Part shown: positions 18,464 to 26,374 of the stretch, in pieces
How the letters are laid out: each line of letters starts with the position of its first letter
Position numbering within the stretch: position 1 is the stretch's first letter
Assembly: GCF_039614845.1 (NCBI RefSeq)
Contig: NZ_JBDIML010000001.1
Span: 868,001-932,000, forward strand
Origin: Ornithinibacillus xuwenensis
GTDB lineage: Bacteria; Bacillota; Bacilli; Bacillales; Amphibacillaceae
Reading direction: 5' to 3'
DNA: 64,000 bases
Notes under the pieces: generated by a model
Database searches by the model: none
What the model saw: the letters and a program-made list of their open reading frames with translations, nothing else
What the model was told of the DNA's origin: nothing
Translations under genes and position numbers: made by a program

Positions 18464-18949
18464 TTATTTGTGATTATATTTCTTCTTTAAGGCCTCCGCT
18501 ACCACACTTGGAACTAAATCCATTACGTCCGCTTTATATTTGGCAACCTCTTTTACTATGCTCGAGCTTAAGAACGAATATTGATTATTCGTCATCATGA
18601 ATAAGGTTTCGATTTTATTATCCAATTTACGGTTCATAGCAGTAATCTGCATTTCATATTCGAAATCACTAACCGCACGAAGTCCTCTTAATATTACCTG
18701 AGCATTTTTTTGATCTGCATATTCAATTAATAGCCCGGCGCTCGAATCTACCGTCACATTGGGAATATGTCTAGTGGATTCTTTAATTAACTCCATTCTC
18801 TCTTCTACCGAGAATAAAGGAGCCTTCGATTGATTGTTAAATACAGCTACAATAACTTCATCAAAAATCTTTGCGCCCCGCTCAATGATATCCAAATGCC
18901 CATAAGTAATCGGATCAAAGCTCCCTGGACAAATTGCTAGTCTTGTCAT
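18464..18949 (-). CDS. coaD: CoaD, phosphopantetheine adenylyltransferase
   Basis: Transfers AMP from ATP to 4'-phosphopantetheine in coenzyme A synthesis. The 161 residues are the normal length. The nucleotidyl transferase motif is CPGSFDPITYGHLDI (TxGH) near residues 7-21, and the FMMTNNQYSFLSSSIVKEVA segment near 118-137 is family-typical. ATG follows AAAGGGGTGCTGGC. It follows rsmD by 33 bp, the common rsmD-coaD pair. Confidence 0.97.
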   Translation of the reverse strand: MTRLAICPGSFDPITYGHLDIIERGAKIFDEVIVAVFNNQSKAPLFSVEERMELIKESTRHIPNVTVDSSAGLLIEYADQKNAQVILRGLRAVSDFEYEMQITAMNRKLDNKIETLFMMTNNQYSFLSSSIVKEVAKYKADVMDLVPSVVAEALKKKYNHK

Positions 18950-18982
18950 GCCAGCACCCCTTTGAATGATATGTATAATTTC

Positions 18983-19540
18983 CTATTGTTCTAAATGATA
19001 AATTGTAACACCAATGGTACCACCATAATCCGCTTGCTTTTTTATAGAGAATCTCCCTACAGAATTTGGTAAATGTTCACTTGAATCATGCTCACAATAG
19101 ATAATACCATCTGCAGCCAATAAGTTTTCCCTTTCAATAGCCTCTAATAATTCACGGTAGCTATGTTTACCATATGGTGGATCTAGAAAGATTAAGTGAA
19201 ATGAGAGTTCACGTTTTCCAGCTGCTGATAACGCTCTTAAGGCATCTGTTCGGTAAACTTCTATCTGACTTTCTAATTTTAAAGTAGTTATATTCTCACG
19301 AATGGTTTGAATAGCTTTTGGATGCTTGTCCACAAAAACACATTGTTCCATTCCACGGCTTAAGGCTTCTATTCCTAACGAACCGCTACCAGCAAATAAG
19401 TCTAAGCAGCTACCACCTTGAAAAAAGGGTCCAATCATTTGAAATACTGCTTCTTTTACCTTATCGGTTGTTGGCCTAGTAGATTTTCCTGGTACTGCCT
19501 TTAGTTGTCTTCCTTTATGTAATCCCGCGATTACACGCAT
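18983..19540 (-). CDS. rsmD: RsmD, 16S rRNA (guanine(966)-N(2))-methyltransferase
   Basis: 185 residues with a Rossmann-fold methyltransferase. SAM-binding LDLFAGSGSLGIEALSRG (about 45-62) and catalytic FLDPPYGKHS (DPPY, about 127-136) are visible. It methylates G966 of 16S rRNA during 30S maturation. GAGGTGGTGTA precedes the ATG. Co-transcribed with coaD. Confidence 0.95.
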   Translation of the reverse strand: MRVIAGLHKGRQLKAVPGKSTRPTTDKVKEAVFQMIGPFFQGGSCLDLFAGSGSLGIEALSRGMEQCVFVDKHPKAIQTIRENITTLKLESQIEVYRTDALRALSAAGKRELSFHLIFLDPPYGKHSYRELLEAIERENLLAADGIIYCEHDSSEHLPNSVGRFSIKKQADYGGTIGVTIYHLEQ

Positions 19541-19615
19541 TACACCACCTCATTCGTACATCACTCGTTACAATCCTACCATAAAGCAAATAGGTAAGAA
19601 AATAAAAATAATTGT

Positions 19616-19645
19616 TTTACAAAAAATCATCTAAACATGTATATA
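19616..19645 (+). promoter_or_regulatory. candidate promoter of small RNA
   Basis: TTTACA (19616-19621) and TATATA (19640-19645) with 18 bp between them, in an AT-rich stretch. It is the only promoter-like pair before the plus-strand terminator at 19798. Confidence 0.4.
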
Positions 19646-19651
19646 AATTTA

Positions 19652-19827
19652 TCTCTTGTACATACTAGCATAATGGAACAGCTAATGCGTAGCTTGGTTG
19701 TTTCAAAACACGGAGAAGACTTACACTTCCCCATAAGTTCTCCTCCGGTTTCTCCTCTCCCTTTGCCTTTTTGTTTTCTAGCAAGAAAACAAAGGGACCT
19801 GCAGAAATTATTTCTGCAGGTTTTTTT
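19652..19827 (+). ncRNA. candidate small RNA with C-rich hairpin loop
   Basis: A roughly 175-nt interval between rsmD and ylbG (both on the minus strand) has its own plus-strand promoter-like sequence and a strong plus-strand intrinsic terminator, and no reading frame that ends before the terminator. One hairpin (19712-19743) pairs GGAGA..ACTTA with TAAGTTCTCC and exposes the loop CACTTCCCCA. It is followed by a CTCCTCCGG / CTCCTCTCCC tract. Unpaired C-rich motifs of this kind are known in Firmicute sRNAs that pair with Shine-Dalgarno sequences. This is inference: no known RNA family was recognised and expression is unproven. Confidence 0.45.
19798..19827 (+). terminator. intrinsic terminator of the candidate small RNA
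   Basis: Perfect stem CCTGCAGAAA / TTTCTGCAGG (inner bases TTA region as loop) directly followed by seven T residues on the plus strand. No plus-strand protein gene lies upstream to explain it. Confidence 0.85.
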
Positions 19828-19893
19828 ATGTCCATCTCATAACACTAACGCATGTATTGAATTCCATGTATTTCGTGTCGTTGTCGTATGCAC

Positions 19894-19923
19894 AAAAAAA
19901 CCTCTGCGGATTTCCCGCAAAGG
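19894..19923 (-). terminator. terminator after ylbG
   Basis: On the minus strand CCTTTGCGG-GAAA-TCCGCAGAGG followed by seven T residues, three bases past the ylbG stop. Confidence 0.9.
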
Positions 19924-19925
19924 TA

Positions 19926-20201
19926 TTATATCCCCATCTTATAATCATATTGCTTGGCTTTATCAGGCTTAGCATTTTCATATTCGGTACGAATAAAGGG
20001 CTTATAAGATCGATCAACTTTTGATACAAATGGGTATTTTAATAATTTTGCTTCCAACTCTTCCAAGCCTTCCTGTTCAACATATAGAACTGCATATTTC
20101 AATCTCTTCGATGTATAGATTAAATGTCCAAATCGTTTTAATTGTTTTATGTTCTTTGAATGTTGATACCAGACAACAATACCTTGTCTCTTTGTTCTCA
20201 T
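19926..20201 (-). CDS. ylbG: YlbG family protein (DUF2129)
   Basis: 91 residues. The RQGIVVWYQHSKNIKQLKRFG start and VSKVDRSYKPFIRTEYENA segment match the YlbG/UPF0298 family of Firmicutes, function unknown. It ends the ylbF-ylbG gene group and is closed by a strong terminator. GAGG precedes the ATG. Confidence 0.9.
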   Translation of the reverse strand: MRTKRQGIVVWYQHSKNIKQLKRFGHLIYTSKRLKYAVLYVEQEGLEELEAKLLKYPFVSKVDRSYKPFIRTEYENAKPDKAKQYDYKMGI

Positions 20202-20276
20202 GAAATATCCTCACATTTCAACTTATTTTGCAAATAGTTTAACAAAACAAATCATTAAGTTCAAATAGTAGCGAAA

Positions 20277-20717
20277 CTAGGAAGCCTTACAACCACAGCC
20301 TCCACCGCTGCCACAGCCACAGCCGCTATCAGTTAGCGCTCCGCCATCTTTAGGAACTTTGATTTTGTCACTTACGCTAAATGCGATATATTGGCTAATT
20401 TCATCTAACATAGCTTGAAATTTTCTTTCTGCAATCTTATATGCTGCTACTTTATCATTTAAGTCCATTTCACGTTTTCTTGTGCGGACTAATTTCATTA
20501 TTTCGGAATAATCTGGATGATATCTACCAAATCTTTGTACATCCTCATATTGATCCTTCACAGCATTAAAATCGTTAATAAGCTGCTGGGCTTCTGAATC
20601 ATTGTCTAAAGCCAATTTAGCTTCTTGATATGCTTCGAATACTTCTGAATTGAGAACCATTCTTCCTAGCATTTCAGATCGATCCAGAATGTCTACATAT
20701 TCTAGGGTAGCTATCAT
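20277..20717 (-). CDS. ylbF: YlbF, component of the Y-complex (RNase Y specificity factor)
   Basis: 146 residues, mainly helical, with the conserved QYEDVQRFGRYHPDY segment and a C-terminal GCGCGSGGGCGC tail bearing four cysteines. In B. subtilis YlbF, YmcA and YaaT form a complex that carries iron-sulfur clusters, works with RNase Y in mRNA processing and promotes sporulation, competence and biofilm formation. The cysteine tail is the expected cluster-binding site. RNase J1 is encoded elsewhere in this window. Confidence 0.93.
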   Translation of the reverse strand: MIATLEYVDILDRSEMLGRMVLNSEVFEAYQEAKLALDNDSEAQQLINDFNAVKDQYEDVQRFGRYHPDYSEIMKLVRTRKREMDLNDKVAAYKIAERKFQAMLDEISQYIAFSVSDKIKVPKDGGALTDSGCGCGSGGGCGCKAS

Positions 20718-20771
20718 ATGAAATCACCTCCACCAATATTTTATCATTTATACGGTGAAAATGAAAAACAA

Positions 20772-21005
20772 TTAATCTTTCATCATTTCTGCAAATTGCA
20801 AAAGCATACCGATCATTTGAACATTTTGGTTTGCTTTATCCAGTCGTTGCGAAAATGTTTTACCATAAAACTGCTTTGATTCCTTATGAATATCCATAAT
20901 ACTAGATGGATTTCTTGTTAAATATCGATACCATTCAGGGTTATGTCGAACAAAATTCAATAGTTCTGGATTTGCTTGCAAGTGATTGTACACGTCTTTA
21001 TGCAT
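20772..21005 (-). CDS. ylbE: YlbE-like protein
   Basis: 77 residues with the conserved PELLNFVRHNPEWYRYLTRNP core, followed by a helical C-terminus. Function unknown; the family is restricted to Bacillaceae. It starts eight bases after ylbD, so the two are co-transcribed. Confidence 0.88.
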   Translation of the reverse strand: MHKDVYNHLQANPELLNFVRHNPEWYRYLTRNPSSIMDIHKESKQFYGKTFSQRLDKANQNVQMIGMLLQFAEMMKD

Positions 21006-21013
21006 AGCTATCC

Positions 21014-21400
21014 CTAATCCCTAAACCAGTTAAAGGTTTGATTATTAGGTGTACCACTATTTTTTTTACTCCCCTGGTATTGATCAATTAATTCTTGTAC
21101 CGTTGAAATGGCGCCACTCAACTGATGAACTTGCTTTTGTACTTTTTCGATATCGACATTCTCTGTCATTTTTAAAAGTTGATTAAATAACTCGGTTTTA
21201 TTCTCCTTTTTCTCATTTGATTCAGTAGAGTTCTCTTTATATTCATCCCAGAATGGGTCATCTTCTCCAAGCAGAACCCATTTTTCATAATACTCTTGCC
21301 ATGACCTCCCGCTCCTTCTTATTTCTTTTCGAAGGTCGGGGTGTTTATTAATAAAGCTTCTAAATTCGGCGATAGTAGGATGTACATTGTGTTCACTCAC
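21014..21400 (-). CDS. ylbD: YlbD-like protein, putative spore coat protein
   Basis: 128 residues from the GTG at 21400. HPTIAEFRSFINKHPDL and SWQEYYEKWVLLGEDDPFWDEYK are typical of YlbD, reported as a coat-associated protein in B. subtilis. I prefer the GTG at 21400 over the longer frame at 21409, because the first GTG is part of the GGGGTGA ribosome binding site. Charged glutamate/lysine-rich middle and helical C-terminus. Confidence 0.85.
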   Translation of the reverse strand: MSEHNVHPTIAEFRSFINKHPDLRKEIRRSGRSWQEYYEKWVLLGEDDPFWDEYKENSTESNEKKENKTELFNQLLKMTENVDIEKVQKQVHQLSGAISTVQELIDQYQGSKKNSGTPNNQTFNWFRD

Positions 21401-21503
21401 TTTTCTCACCCCATTACACTAGTTTGAAAATAATGCTCACTATTTCGTTCTTCTCTATAGTAAAATATGCCATTACTATCATTACTGTGAATTTTGCCTA
21501 AAC

Positions 21504-21527
21504 AAAAAAACCGCAAATAAATGCGAT
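21504..21527 (-). terminator. terminator after ylbC-like gene
   Basis: On the minus strand AATCGCA pairs with TGCGGTT (one T-G pair), followed by seven T residues, just past the stop at 21531. Confidence 0.75.
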
Positions 21528-21530
21528 TTT

Positions 21531-22607
21531 TTAAAATGGTTTCGATAAAAAATTTTGTGTATAGTATAGGCGATATACACCGACTCCTAGATGTGTATAG
21601 TCATCATGTAATAATGCCTTACGATGTCCTTCGCTATTCAGCCACCCTTCTACTGCTGCTGGAGCATCTACATACTGAGCTGCAATATTTTCACCAGCTG
21701 AAAAATAATTAATATCCTTTGCTTCTAATCGTTCTTTCAAACCGTCTCCATTCAAGCTGTAATGTGAAAAATAATTATTCTCCGACATATCCTTACTATG
21801 CAGGAATGCAACCTCACTGGCGTTATCCTCCCAAGTCAGTGTACCCTTATCAAAGCTATGACGAATAACATTGGTTATGTCAAAAATCTGTTGTTCCATT
21901 CCTTCCTCTACCTTTATCCACTCCTCATCCGTTAATGTGACTTCCTCCGGTAACTCACCTCTGTATTGTAGTCCATATGGTCGTTGACGAAGTAAAACCT
22001 CAGCAGTCATAATACGTACAGAAGAAAGCTTATTAGTAAAGGTATCAAAATAAGCTTGCAAGAATAAATCATTCGATAATTTGATTAGCGGACGCATTGT
22101 ACGATCCTTTTCTTCTAATTGGAAGGTATAAGAAGAAATACCACTACTATACGTTACCTCGTCTAGTATCTCTTGTTCACTGTTTATAGTTTCATAGGAT
22201 TCACCGATGCTTAAAGGATCAATATTAATATCCTTACCTGTAGCATAAATCGTCTGAATGGTGTCTTCCATAATTCCAAACTGAATATATTGTGTGGAGC
22301 TATTCGTATAGACCCACCAAGTATATCCGTAGCTACTTAAATCCTTGCGAACTGGTTCTCCTAACTGCTCCAATAATTCAGTTGTGCTTTTCCCTACCCA
22401 CTTATATAAATCGCCATTAAATTTGTCGTTTACCAGAATATTTTCCGGTACGGTTTTCTTGCTTACATCATCTTTTTTTTGCGTGATAATATGATTAATA
22501 CTGTCTATTGCCTCTTCTGGTTTAATGTCATTTTTCTCTAGTATATAAAAAGTAATGGTTGCAACGACTAAAAATAAAATAATCCCTCTAATAAAGCGCA
22601 TCTTCAA
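21531..22607 (-). CDS. ylbC: YlbC-like secreted CAP-domain protein
   Basis: 358 residues. An N-terminal signal/anchor helix (about 5-22) is followed by a CAP-associated N-terminal domain (about 70-200, with WVGKSTTELLEQLGEPVRKD) and a C-terminal CAP/SCP domain (about 235-355, with HSKDMSENNYFSHYSLNG, AGENIAAQYVDAPAAVEGWLNSEGHRKALL). The HYS, AGENI and GHR elements are the usual CAP landmarks. Biochemical function is unknown. Located outside the membrane or secreted. Confidence 0.88.
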   Translation of the reverse strand: MKMRFIRGIILFLVVATITFYILEKNDIKPEEAIDSINHIITQKKDDVSKKTVPENILVNDKFNGDLYKWVGKSTTELLEQLGEPVRKDLSSYGYTWWVYTNSSTQYIQFGIMEDTIQTIYATGKDINIDPLSIGESYETINSEQEILDEVTYSSGISSYTFQLEEKDRTMRPLIKLSNDLFLQAYFDTFTNKLSSVRIMTAEVLLRQRPYGLQYRGELPEEVTLTDEEWIKVEEGMEQQIFDITNVIRHSFDKGTLTWEDNASEVAFLHSKDMSENNYFSHYSLNGDGLKERLEAKDINYFSAGENIAAQYVDAPAAVEGWLNSEGHRKALLHDDYTHLGVGVYRLYYTQNFLSKPF

Positions 22608-22802
22608 ATAACTCCCTCTACTATTTCTTATAGTAAACTATATGTATTACTATAAAAGAACATTCATATAAGATAAAATAATCTACTTAATTATATCAAG
22701 TTATCCCATTTTTTATTATAATTATACTAGTCGACTCTATTATTTGGTTACAATTTCATGACGAATAAAAATAGAAATCGTGCAAAATTTCCCCATTTTT
22801 CA

Positions 22803-22831
22803 TTGCAACTTGGGGAAAATAATACTATTAT
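22803..22831 (+). promoter_or_regulatory. sigma-A-type promoter of yugN-like gene
   Basis: TTGCAA (22803-22808), 17-bp spacer, TATTAT (22826-22831), about 35 bp upstream of the start codon. Confidence 0.65.
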
Positions 22832-22866
22832 AAATTTAGTGAGCAAAAATTTGTGAGGTGTAAATA

Positions 22867-23235
22867 ATGAAACTAGAAAATTTAGGTATTGAAGATACAG
22901 TTGTTGATTTAAAACCATTGGATCATATTATGGGAAAGCATGCATTCATTCGTGCAGGTCAATGGGACTATGAACGCGTTACATACGATTATAAGATTGG
23001 TTCAAATGAAAATAATATAACATACTATATCCGTATACAAGGTTATGCCCTAGAGGGCGATGTTGATCGTGGTAATGCAGTAATCAAATTACTAACGCCA
23101 CTTCTTGGAAAACATTATTATCCGCACGGAGTTGAGTATGGTGAAGAAGAGAACTTCCCAGAAAATCTAGTGGAACGTGCTAATAAAATCTTAGAAAAAG
23201 TTAGTGACGAACTCAAAGAATTAAAAGGTGAGTAA
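22867..23235 (+). CDS. YugN-like family protein
   Basis: 122-residue cytoplasmic protein. HIMGKHAFIRAGQWDYERVTYDYK and HYYPHGVEYGEEENFP match the YugN-like family of unknown function. GTGAGGTG precedes the ATG, with a good promoter upstream and an intrinsic terminator after it, so it is monocistronic. Confidence 0.8.
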   Translation: MKLENLGIEDTVVDLKPLDHIMGKHAFIRAGQWDYERVTYDYKIGSNENNITYYIRIQGYALEGDVDRGNAVIKLLTPLLGKHYYPHGVEYGEEENFPENLVERANKILEKVSDELKELKGE

Positions 23236-23244
23236 TACTTTTTT

Positions 23245-23286
23245 AACCAGCTACTCAATTACTGGATGTAGCTGGTTTATTTTTTA
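23245..23286 (+). terminator. terminator of yugN-like gene
   Basis: AACCAGCTAC pairs with GTAGCTGGTT across a 13-base loop, followed by a T-rich run. Confidence 0.85.
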
Positions 23287-23405
23287 TTCTCTTCTTTTGG
23301 CTGGCAAGTAAATAAGTCCTATCCAAATGCATCAATTCATGCTATATTTTGTATAAGTAAATTACATAAAATTTTTCCGTTTTTTGGGGAAGGAGATCAC
23401 TTTTT

Positions 23406-24449
23406 TTGTTCCGTAAAATAATGTTTTTTCTAATAGCAATAGTATTATTAATTATTGGCTATTTTGTATTGTCTATTTCTGTTCCACTAATCGTAGCATT
23501 TATTACAGCTTTAGCACTAAATCCAATAGTACGTTTTATTCAAAACAGAATAAAATTAAGCCGAAAAAATGCAGTTATTATTGTTTTTCTACTATTTCTA
23601 ATCGTTATGGGAGTAGCTGGTACATTTTTAGTTACAAAGGCAGTTGGTCAAGCAATCAACTTTGTAGAAGATGTTCCATCTCATATCAATAAAATTAATG
23701 AGATCTACGGAGAATGGGAAGATCGATTTAGTCAATATGGAAAAAATCTTCCAGATGAATTTGTTAGAACGGTTACTGACAGTTTTAATAACTATGTTAA
23801 CAGTGTTAGTACGACATTAAAAGAAAAAGTAACAATTAACAAGGTTGCTAGTATATTTGCTGAGGTTCCACAATATATTGTTAGTTTACTTGTATATTTA
23901 ATAGCGTTATTTTTATTCATGCTCGAGATTCCTATTCTAAAGCAGAAAACATATATTTTCTTTAAAGAAGAAACTGCTAAAAAAGTAGCGTACATGAATT
24001 CTAAAATAAAAAGCGTTATTGTAGGCTTCTTTAAAGCACAATTTCTTGTAAGTCTGTTAATATTTGCTGTCTCCTTAATTGGTTTGTTCCTTATTACACC
24101 AGAGGTCGCCTTAATCATGTCTCTCATCATTTGGGTTATTGATCTAATACCAATTATTGGTTCCATTATCGTTCTTGGTCCTTGGGCATTAATCATGTTC
24201 ATGGCTGGTAATGTAGAAATGGGTATTGAATTATCTATATTGGCCATTATTCTTCTAGCAATTAGAAGAACAGTAGAGCCTAAGGTTATGGGAAAACATA
24301 TGGGACTATCCCCTCTTGCAACACTCATATCAATGTTCCTAGGACTTAAGGTTTTTGGAATACTTGGATTCATTATCGGACCATTGCTAGTAATCGTATA
24401 TATTTCAGCTAGAGAAGCAGAAATTATCAAGCTAAATTTCAAAATATAA
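23406..24449 (+). CDS. AI-2E family transporter / permease
   Basis: 347 residues with about seven or eight membrane helices grouped in pairs and a central soluble stretch (about 75-150), the layout of the AI-2E exporter (UPF0118) family. The EPKVMGKHMGLSPLATLISMFLGLKVFGILGF region near 300-330 is the conserved signature. Substrates in this family vary (autoinducer, Na+/H+ exchange, unknown). The TTG start follows GGAAGGAGATCAC. It resembles the several Bacillus paralogues (YtvI, YueF, YrrI), and I cannot choose among them. Confidence 0.82.
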   Translation: MFRKIMFFLIAIVLLIIGYFVLSISVPLIVAFITALALNPIVRFIQNRIKLSRKNAVIIVFLLFLIVMGVAGTFLVTKAVGQAINFVEDVPSHINKINEIYGEWEDRFSQYGKNLPDEFVRTVTDSFNNYVNSVSTTLKEKVTINKVASIFAEVPQYIVSLLVYLIALFLFMLEIPILKQKTYIFFKEETAKKVAYMNSKIKSVIVGFFKAQFLVSLLIFAVSLIGLFLITPEVALIMSLIIWVIDLIPIIGSIIVLGPWALIMFMAGNVEMGIELSILAIILLAIRRTVEPKVMGKHMGLSPLATLISMFLGLKVFGILGFIIGPLLVIVYISAREAEIIKLNFKI

Positions 24450-24483
24450 AAAAATGTGATAGCGCGATGCTATCACATTTTCT
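24449..24483. terminator. bidirectional terminator between AI-2E family gene and DUF420 gene
   Basis: Stem ATGTGATAGC / GCTATCACAT with flanking A and T runs giving terminator form on both strands. Confidence 0.85.
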
Positions 24484-24486
24484 TTA

Positions 24487-24942
24487 TTATATACCTAATA
24501 TAGCCTTAATTAAGCTAGTCGTTTCTCCACCATGATAAAACACATAAAGTAGTAAATATACAATAATTCCTGTAATTGCTGTAAAGAACCAGATAATGGA
24601 CGTAATCGGACCAATCTTTCGATGCTTACTAATCTTCCGTTTGAACGCCAAGAATAGCGTTACAATACCAAATACTGCTCCCGTAGTAGCTAATGTAATA
24701 TGGAACACTAGGAAAATTGTATAATAAATCTCTAAGTTATCTGGGCCTCCAAAACTAGTATTTCCAAGAAATATTGTACGAGACATATAAATGATGAAAA
24801 ACAATAATGCACTAATTGCAGCAGCAATCATCGTTTTCTTGTGAGCGCTTGGTCTATTTGTCGCAATGAATCTCCAGCCAATAGCTACCAAAATTGCACT
24901 CAGTAGAATAAACGATGTACTTATTGTAGGTAAAATTTCCAT
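24487..24942 (-). CDS. DUF420 family membrane protein (CtaM/YozB-like)
   Basis: About 151 residues with four membrane helices and a conserved histidine-bearing core (SAHKKTMIAAAISA, LVFHITLATTGAVFG, KHRKIGPI). In Bacillus and Staphylococcus DUF420 proteins next to cta genes are needed for heme-copper oxidase assembly. I place the start at 24942, where GAGAGGAG lies about ten bases upstream and the protein begins MEILPTIST. The longer frame would begin at the ctaG stop codon. It follows ctaG by 59 bp. Confidence 0.85.
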   Translation of the reverse strand: MEILPTISTSFILLSAILVAIGWRFIATNRPSAHKKTMIAAAISALLFFIIYMSRTIFLGNTSFGGPDNLEIYYTIFLVFHITLATTGAVFGIVTLFLAFKRKISKHRKIGPITSIIWFFTAITGIIVYLLLYVFYHGGETTSLIKAILGI

Positions 24943-25001
24943 AAGAATAGCTCTCCTCTCTCTTAGTTTATTTATTTCGTAGATTGAAAAAGTAGTTTCC
25001 A

Positions 25002-25928
25002 CTATTTATTTGCATCATGTGTACTAGTTGTTGGCAACGGATCAATCTTAAGCGTTTCAGGATTGAACCAAGAATAAAATACCCGTGCTAATATAACGCC
25101 ATAGGTTATTTCTTGCATAATCTTCATAATAATCCCACCGAGCTGCTGATCTTCAAGCGTTCCCATTGAGGAAAACATTTCTGGACCAGATATCGTAAAG
25201 GATGATGCTAGCCCATTTAATACATCATTTGGTACACATAATGCTAATGCCTGAATCCACGCACCACTAGCACTGTAAGCAGCGTATAGTGGAACATCTG
25301 AGAAAATAATTAATACACAAGCAGGTGTTATCAAGACACTGTTACCAAATATATAGAAAATTTTCCCTAATGGTTTCATCTTATCAAATTCTTTGACTGG
25401 CGACATAATTGGAAACCAGACAAGGAAGGCAAACACTAGTAAAACAGCATGAATTAGTGTATGTGCTACCTGTGATGATTTCGTTAAGTCAAAAACAAAC
25501 GGTAGATGATAAACCGAGAATAATGCATTAAACAATAAAATCGAAATCAATGGTAATGTTAGAAGTTTCATTACTGGTTTAATAAATGGTTTTAGTAGGA
25601 TTTTTTCCCAAATCCATGTTGGAATTCCTTTAATTATTAATATCGGAAAAATAATTAAATAGATAGCCATTTGAATCATATGTGCTGAAAGCATGATATG
25701 GGTTAATAAATCGATTGGAGAACCCTTTACAAGGTACAACAAAATCAAGCCTATGTAAAAAAAGCTTTGTTGTTTGCCTGTAGGTTTTTCGCTAACACCA
25801 AACTTATGTCGGTATGGACCAGTAATTAGATAATATGATAATCCCAAACAGACAACAAATAAGAAGAAATATGGACTCCATAATGCACGAAATCCAAAAA
25901 TTTGTAATTCAAGCCACATGTTTTTCAC
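25002..25928 (-). CDS. ctaG: CtaG, cytochrome c oxidase (caa3) assembly factor
   Basis: 308 residues with about seven membrane helices and several conserved histidines (HIMLSAHMIQMAIY, LFSVYHLPFVFD, HTLIHAVLLVFAFLVWFPIM). This is the caa3_CtaG family, needed for copper insertion or assembly of the caa3 oxidase. It is separated from ctaF by a strong intrinsic terminator, so it may have its own promoter or rely on read-through. Confidence 0.95.
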   Translation of the reverse strand: MKNMWLELQIFGFRALWSPYFFLFVVCLGLSYYLITGPYRHKFGVSEKPTGKQQSFFYIGLILLYLVKGSPIDLLTHIMLSAHMIQMAIYLIIFPILIIKGIPTWIWEKILLKPFIKPVMKLLTLPLISILLFNALFSVYHLPFVFDLTKSSQVAHTLIHAVLLVFAFLVWFPIMSPVKEFDKMKPLGKIFYIFGNSVLITPACVLIIFSDVPLYAAYSASGAWIQALALCVPNDVLNGLASSFTISGPEMFSSMGTLEDQQLGGIIMKIMQEITYGVILARVFYSWFNPETLKIDPLPTTSTHDANK

Positions 25929-26021
25929 TCCATAGTAAACCTATTCTATCCCTAATTATAACCTATTTATTTTCATGGCACACATATATTATGTGACAAC
26001 TTTTTAACTATAAAAAGAAAG

Positions 26022-26050
26022 AAAAAACCGGAGAATATTTTCCCCGGTTT
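26022..26050 (-). terminator. terminator downstream of ctaF
   Basis: On the minus strand AACCGGGGAAAA and TTCTCCGGTT form a GC-rich stem followed by six T residues. It splits ctaBCDEF from ctaG. Confidence 0.85.
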
Positions 26051-26059
26051 TGTTAATTC

Positions 26060-26371
26060 CTACCACCAAATTACTAAGCTAAGTGCAGCTACAGTTAATA
26101 TTGCAGCAAAGACACCACCGTAAATCATAGTTGCTACCATTTCATGACCTTTATCTTTCATATGCATGAAATAATAGAACTGAAATCCTACCTGTACGAC
26201 TGCTAAAACTAGTAATAGTGGAATCGCAAGCATTTTATCCATCATATTCGTTCCTACAACCACGAAAGCTAAGATTGTAAAAAAGATCATTAAGGCAAAT
26301 GTAATGACTTGCTTTTTCATTTCCTCTTTATGCTGTTGCTTATGAAATTCGGATTTGGTGTTATTTGCCAT
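26060..26371 (-). CDS. ctaF: CtaF, cytochrome caa3 oxidase subunit IV
   Basis: 103 residues: polar, charged N-terminus (about 1-20) and three membrane helices, with FQFYYFMHMKDKGHE between helices two and three as in the prokaryotic COX subunit IV family. It starts three bases after ctaE and is the last gene before the terminator. Accessory subunit of the caa3 oxidase in the cytoplasmic membrane. Confidence 0.94.
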   Translation of the reverse strand: MANNTKSEFHKQQHKEEMKKQVITFALMIFFTILAFVVVGTNMMDKMLAIPLLLVLAVVQVGFQFYYFMHMKDKGHEMVATMIYGGVFAAILTVAALSLVIWW

Positions 26372-26374
26372 ATG

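Noticed and set aside
19637..19972. 111-codon plus-strand ORF through the rsmD-ylbG spacer
   Set aside because: It runs through the strong plus-strand terminator at 19798-19827 and into the antisense of ylbG. Composition is not protein-like, so the sRNA explanation is preferred.
23792..24442. 216-codon ORF on the minus strand inside the AI-2E family gene
   Set aside because: It is the complement of a well-supported membrane protein gene, has low-complexity composition typical of an antisense frame (Ser/Thr/Ile/Met-rich) and no ribosome binding site.
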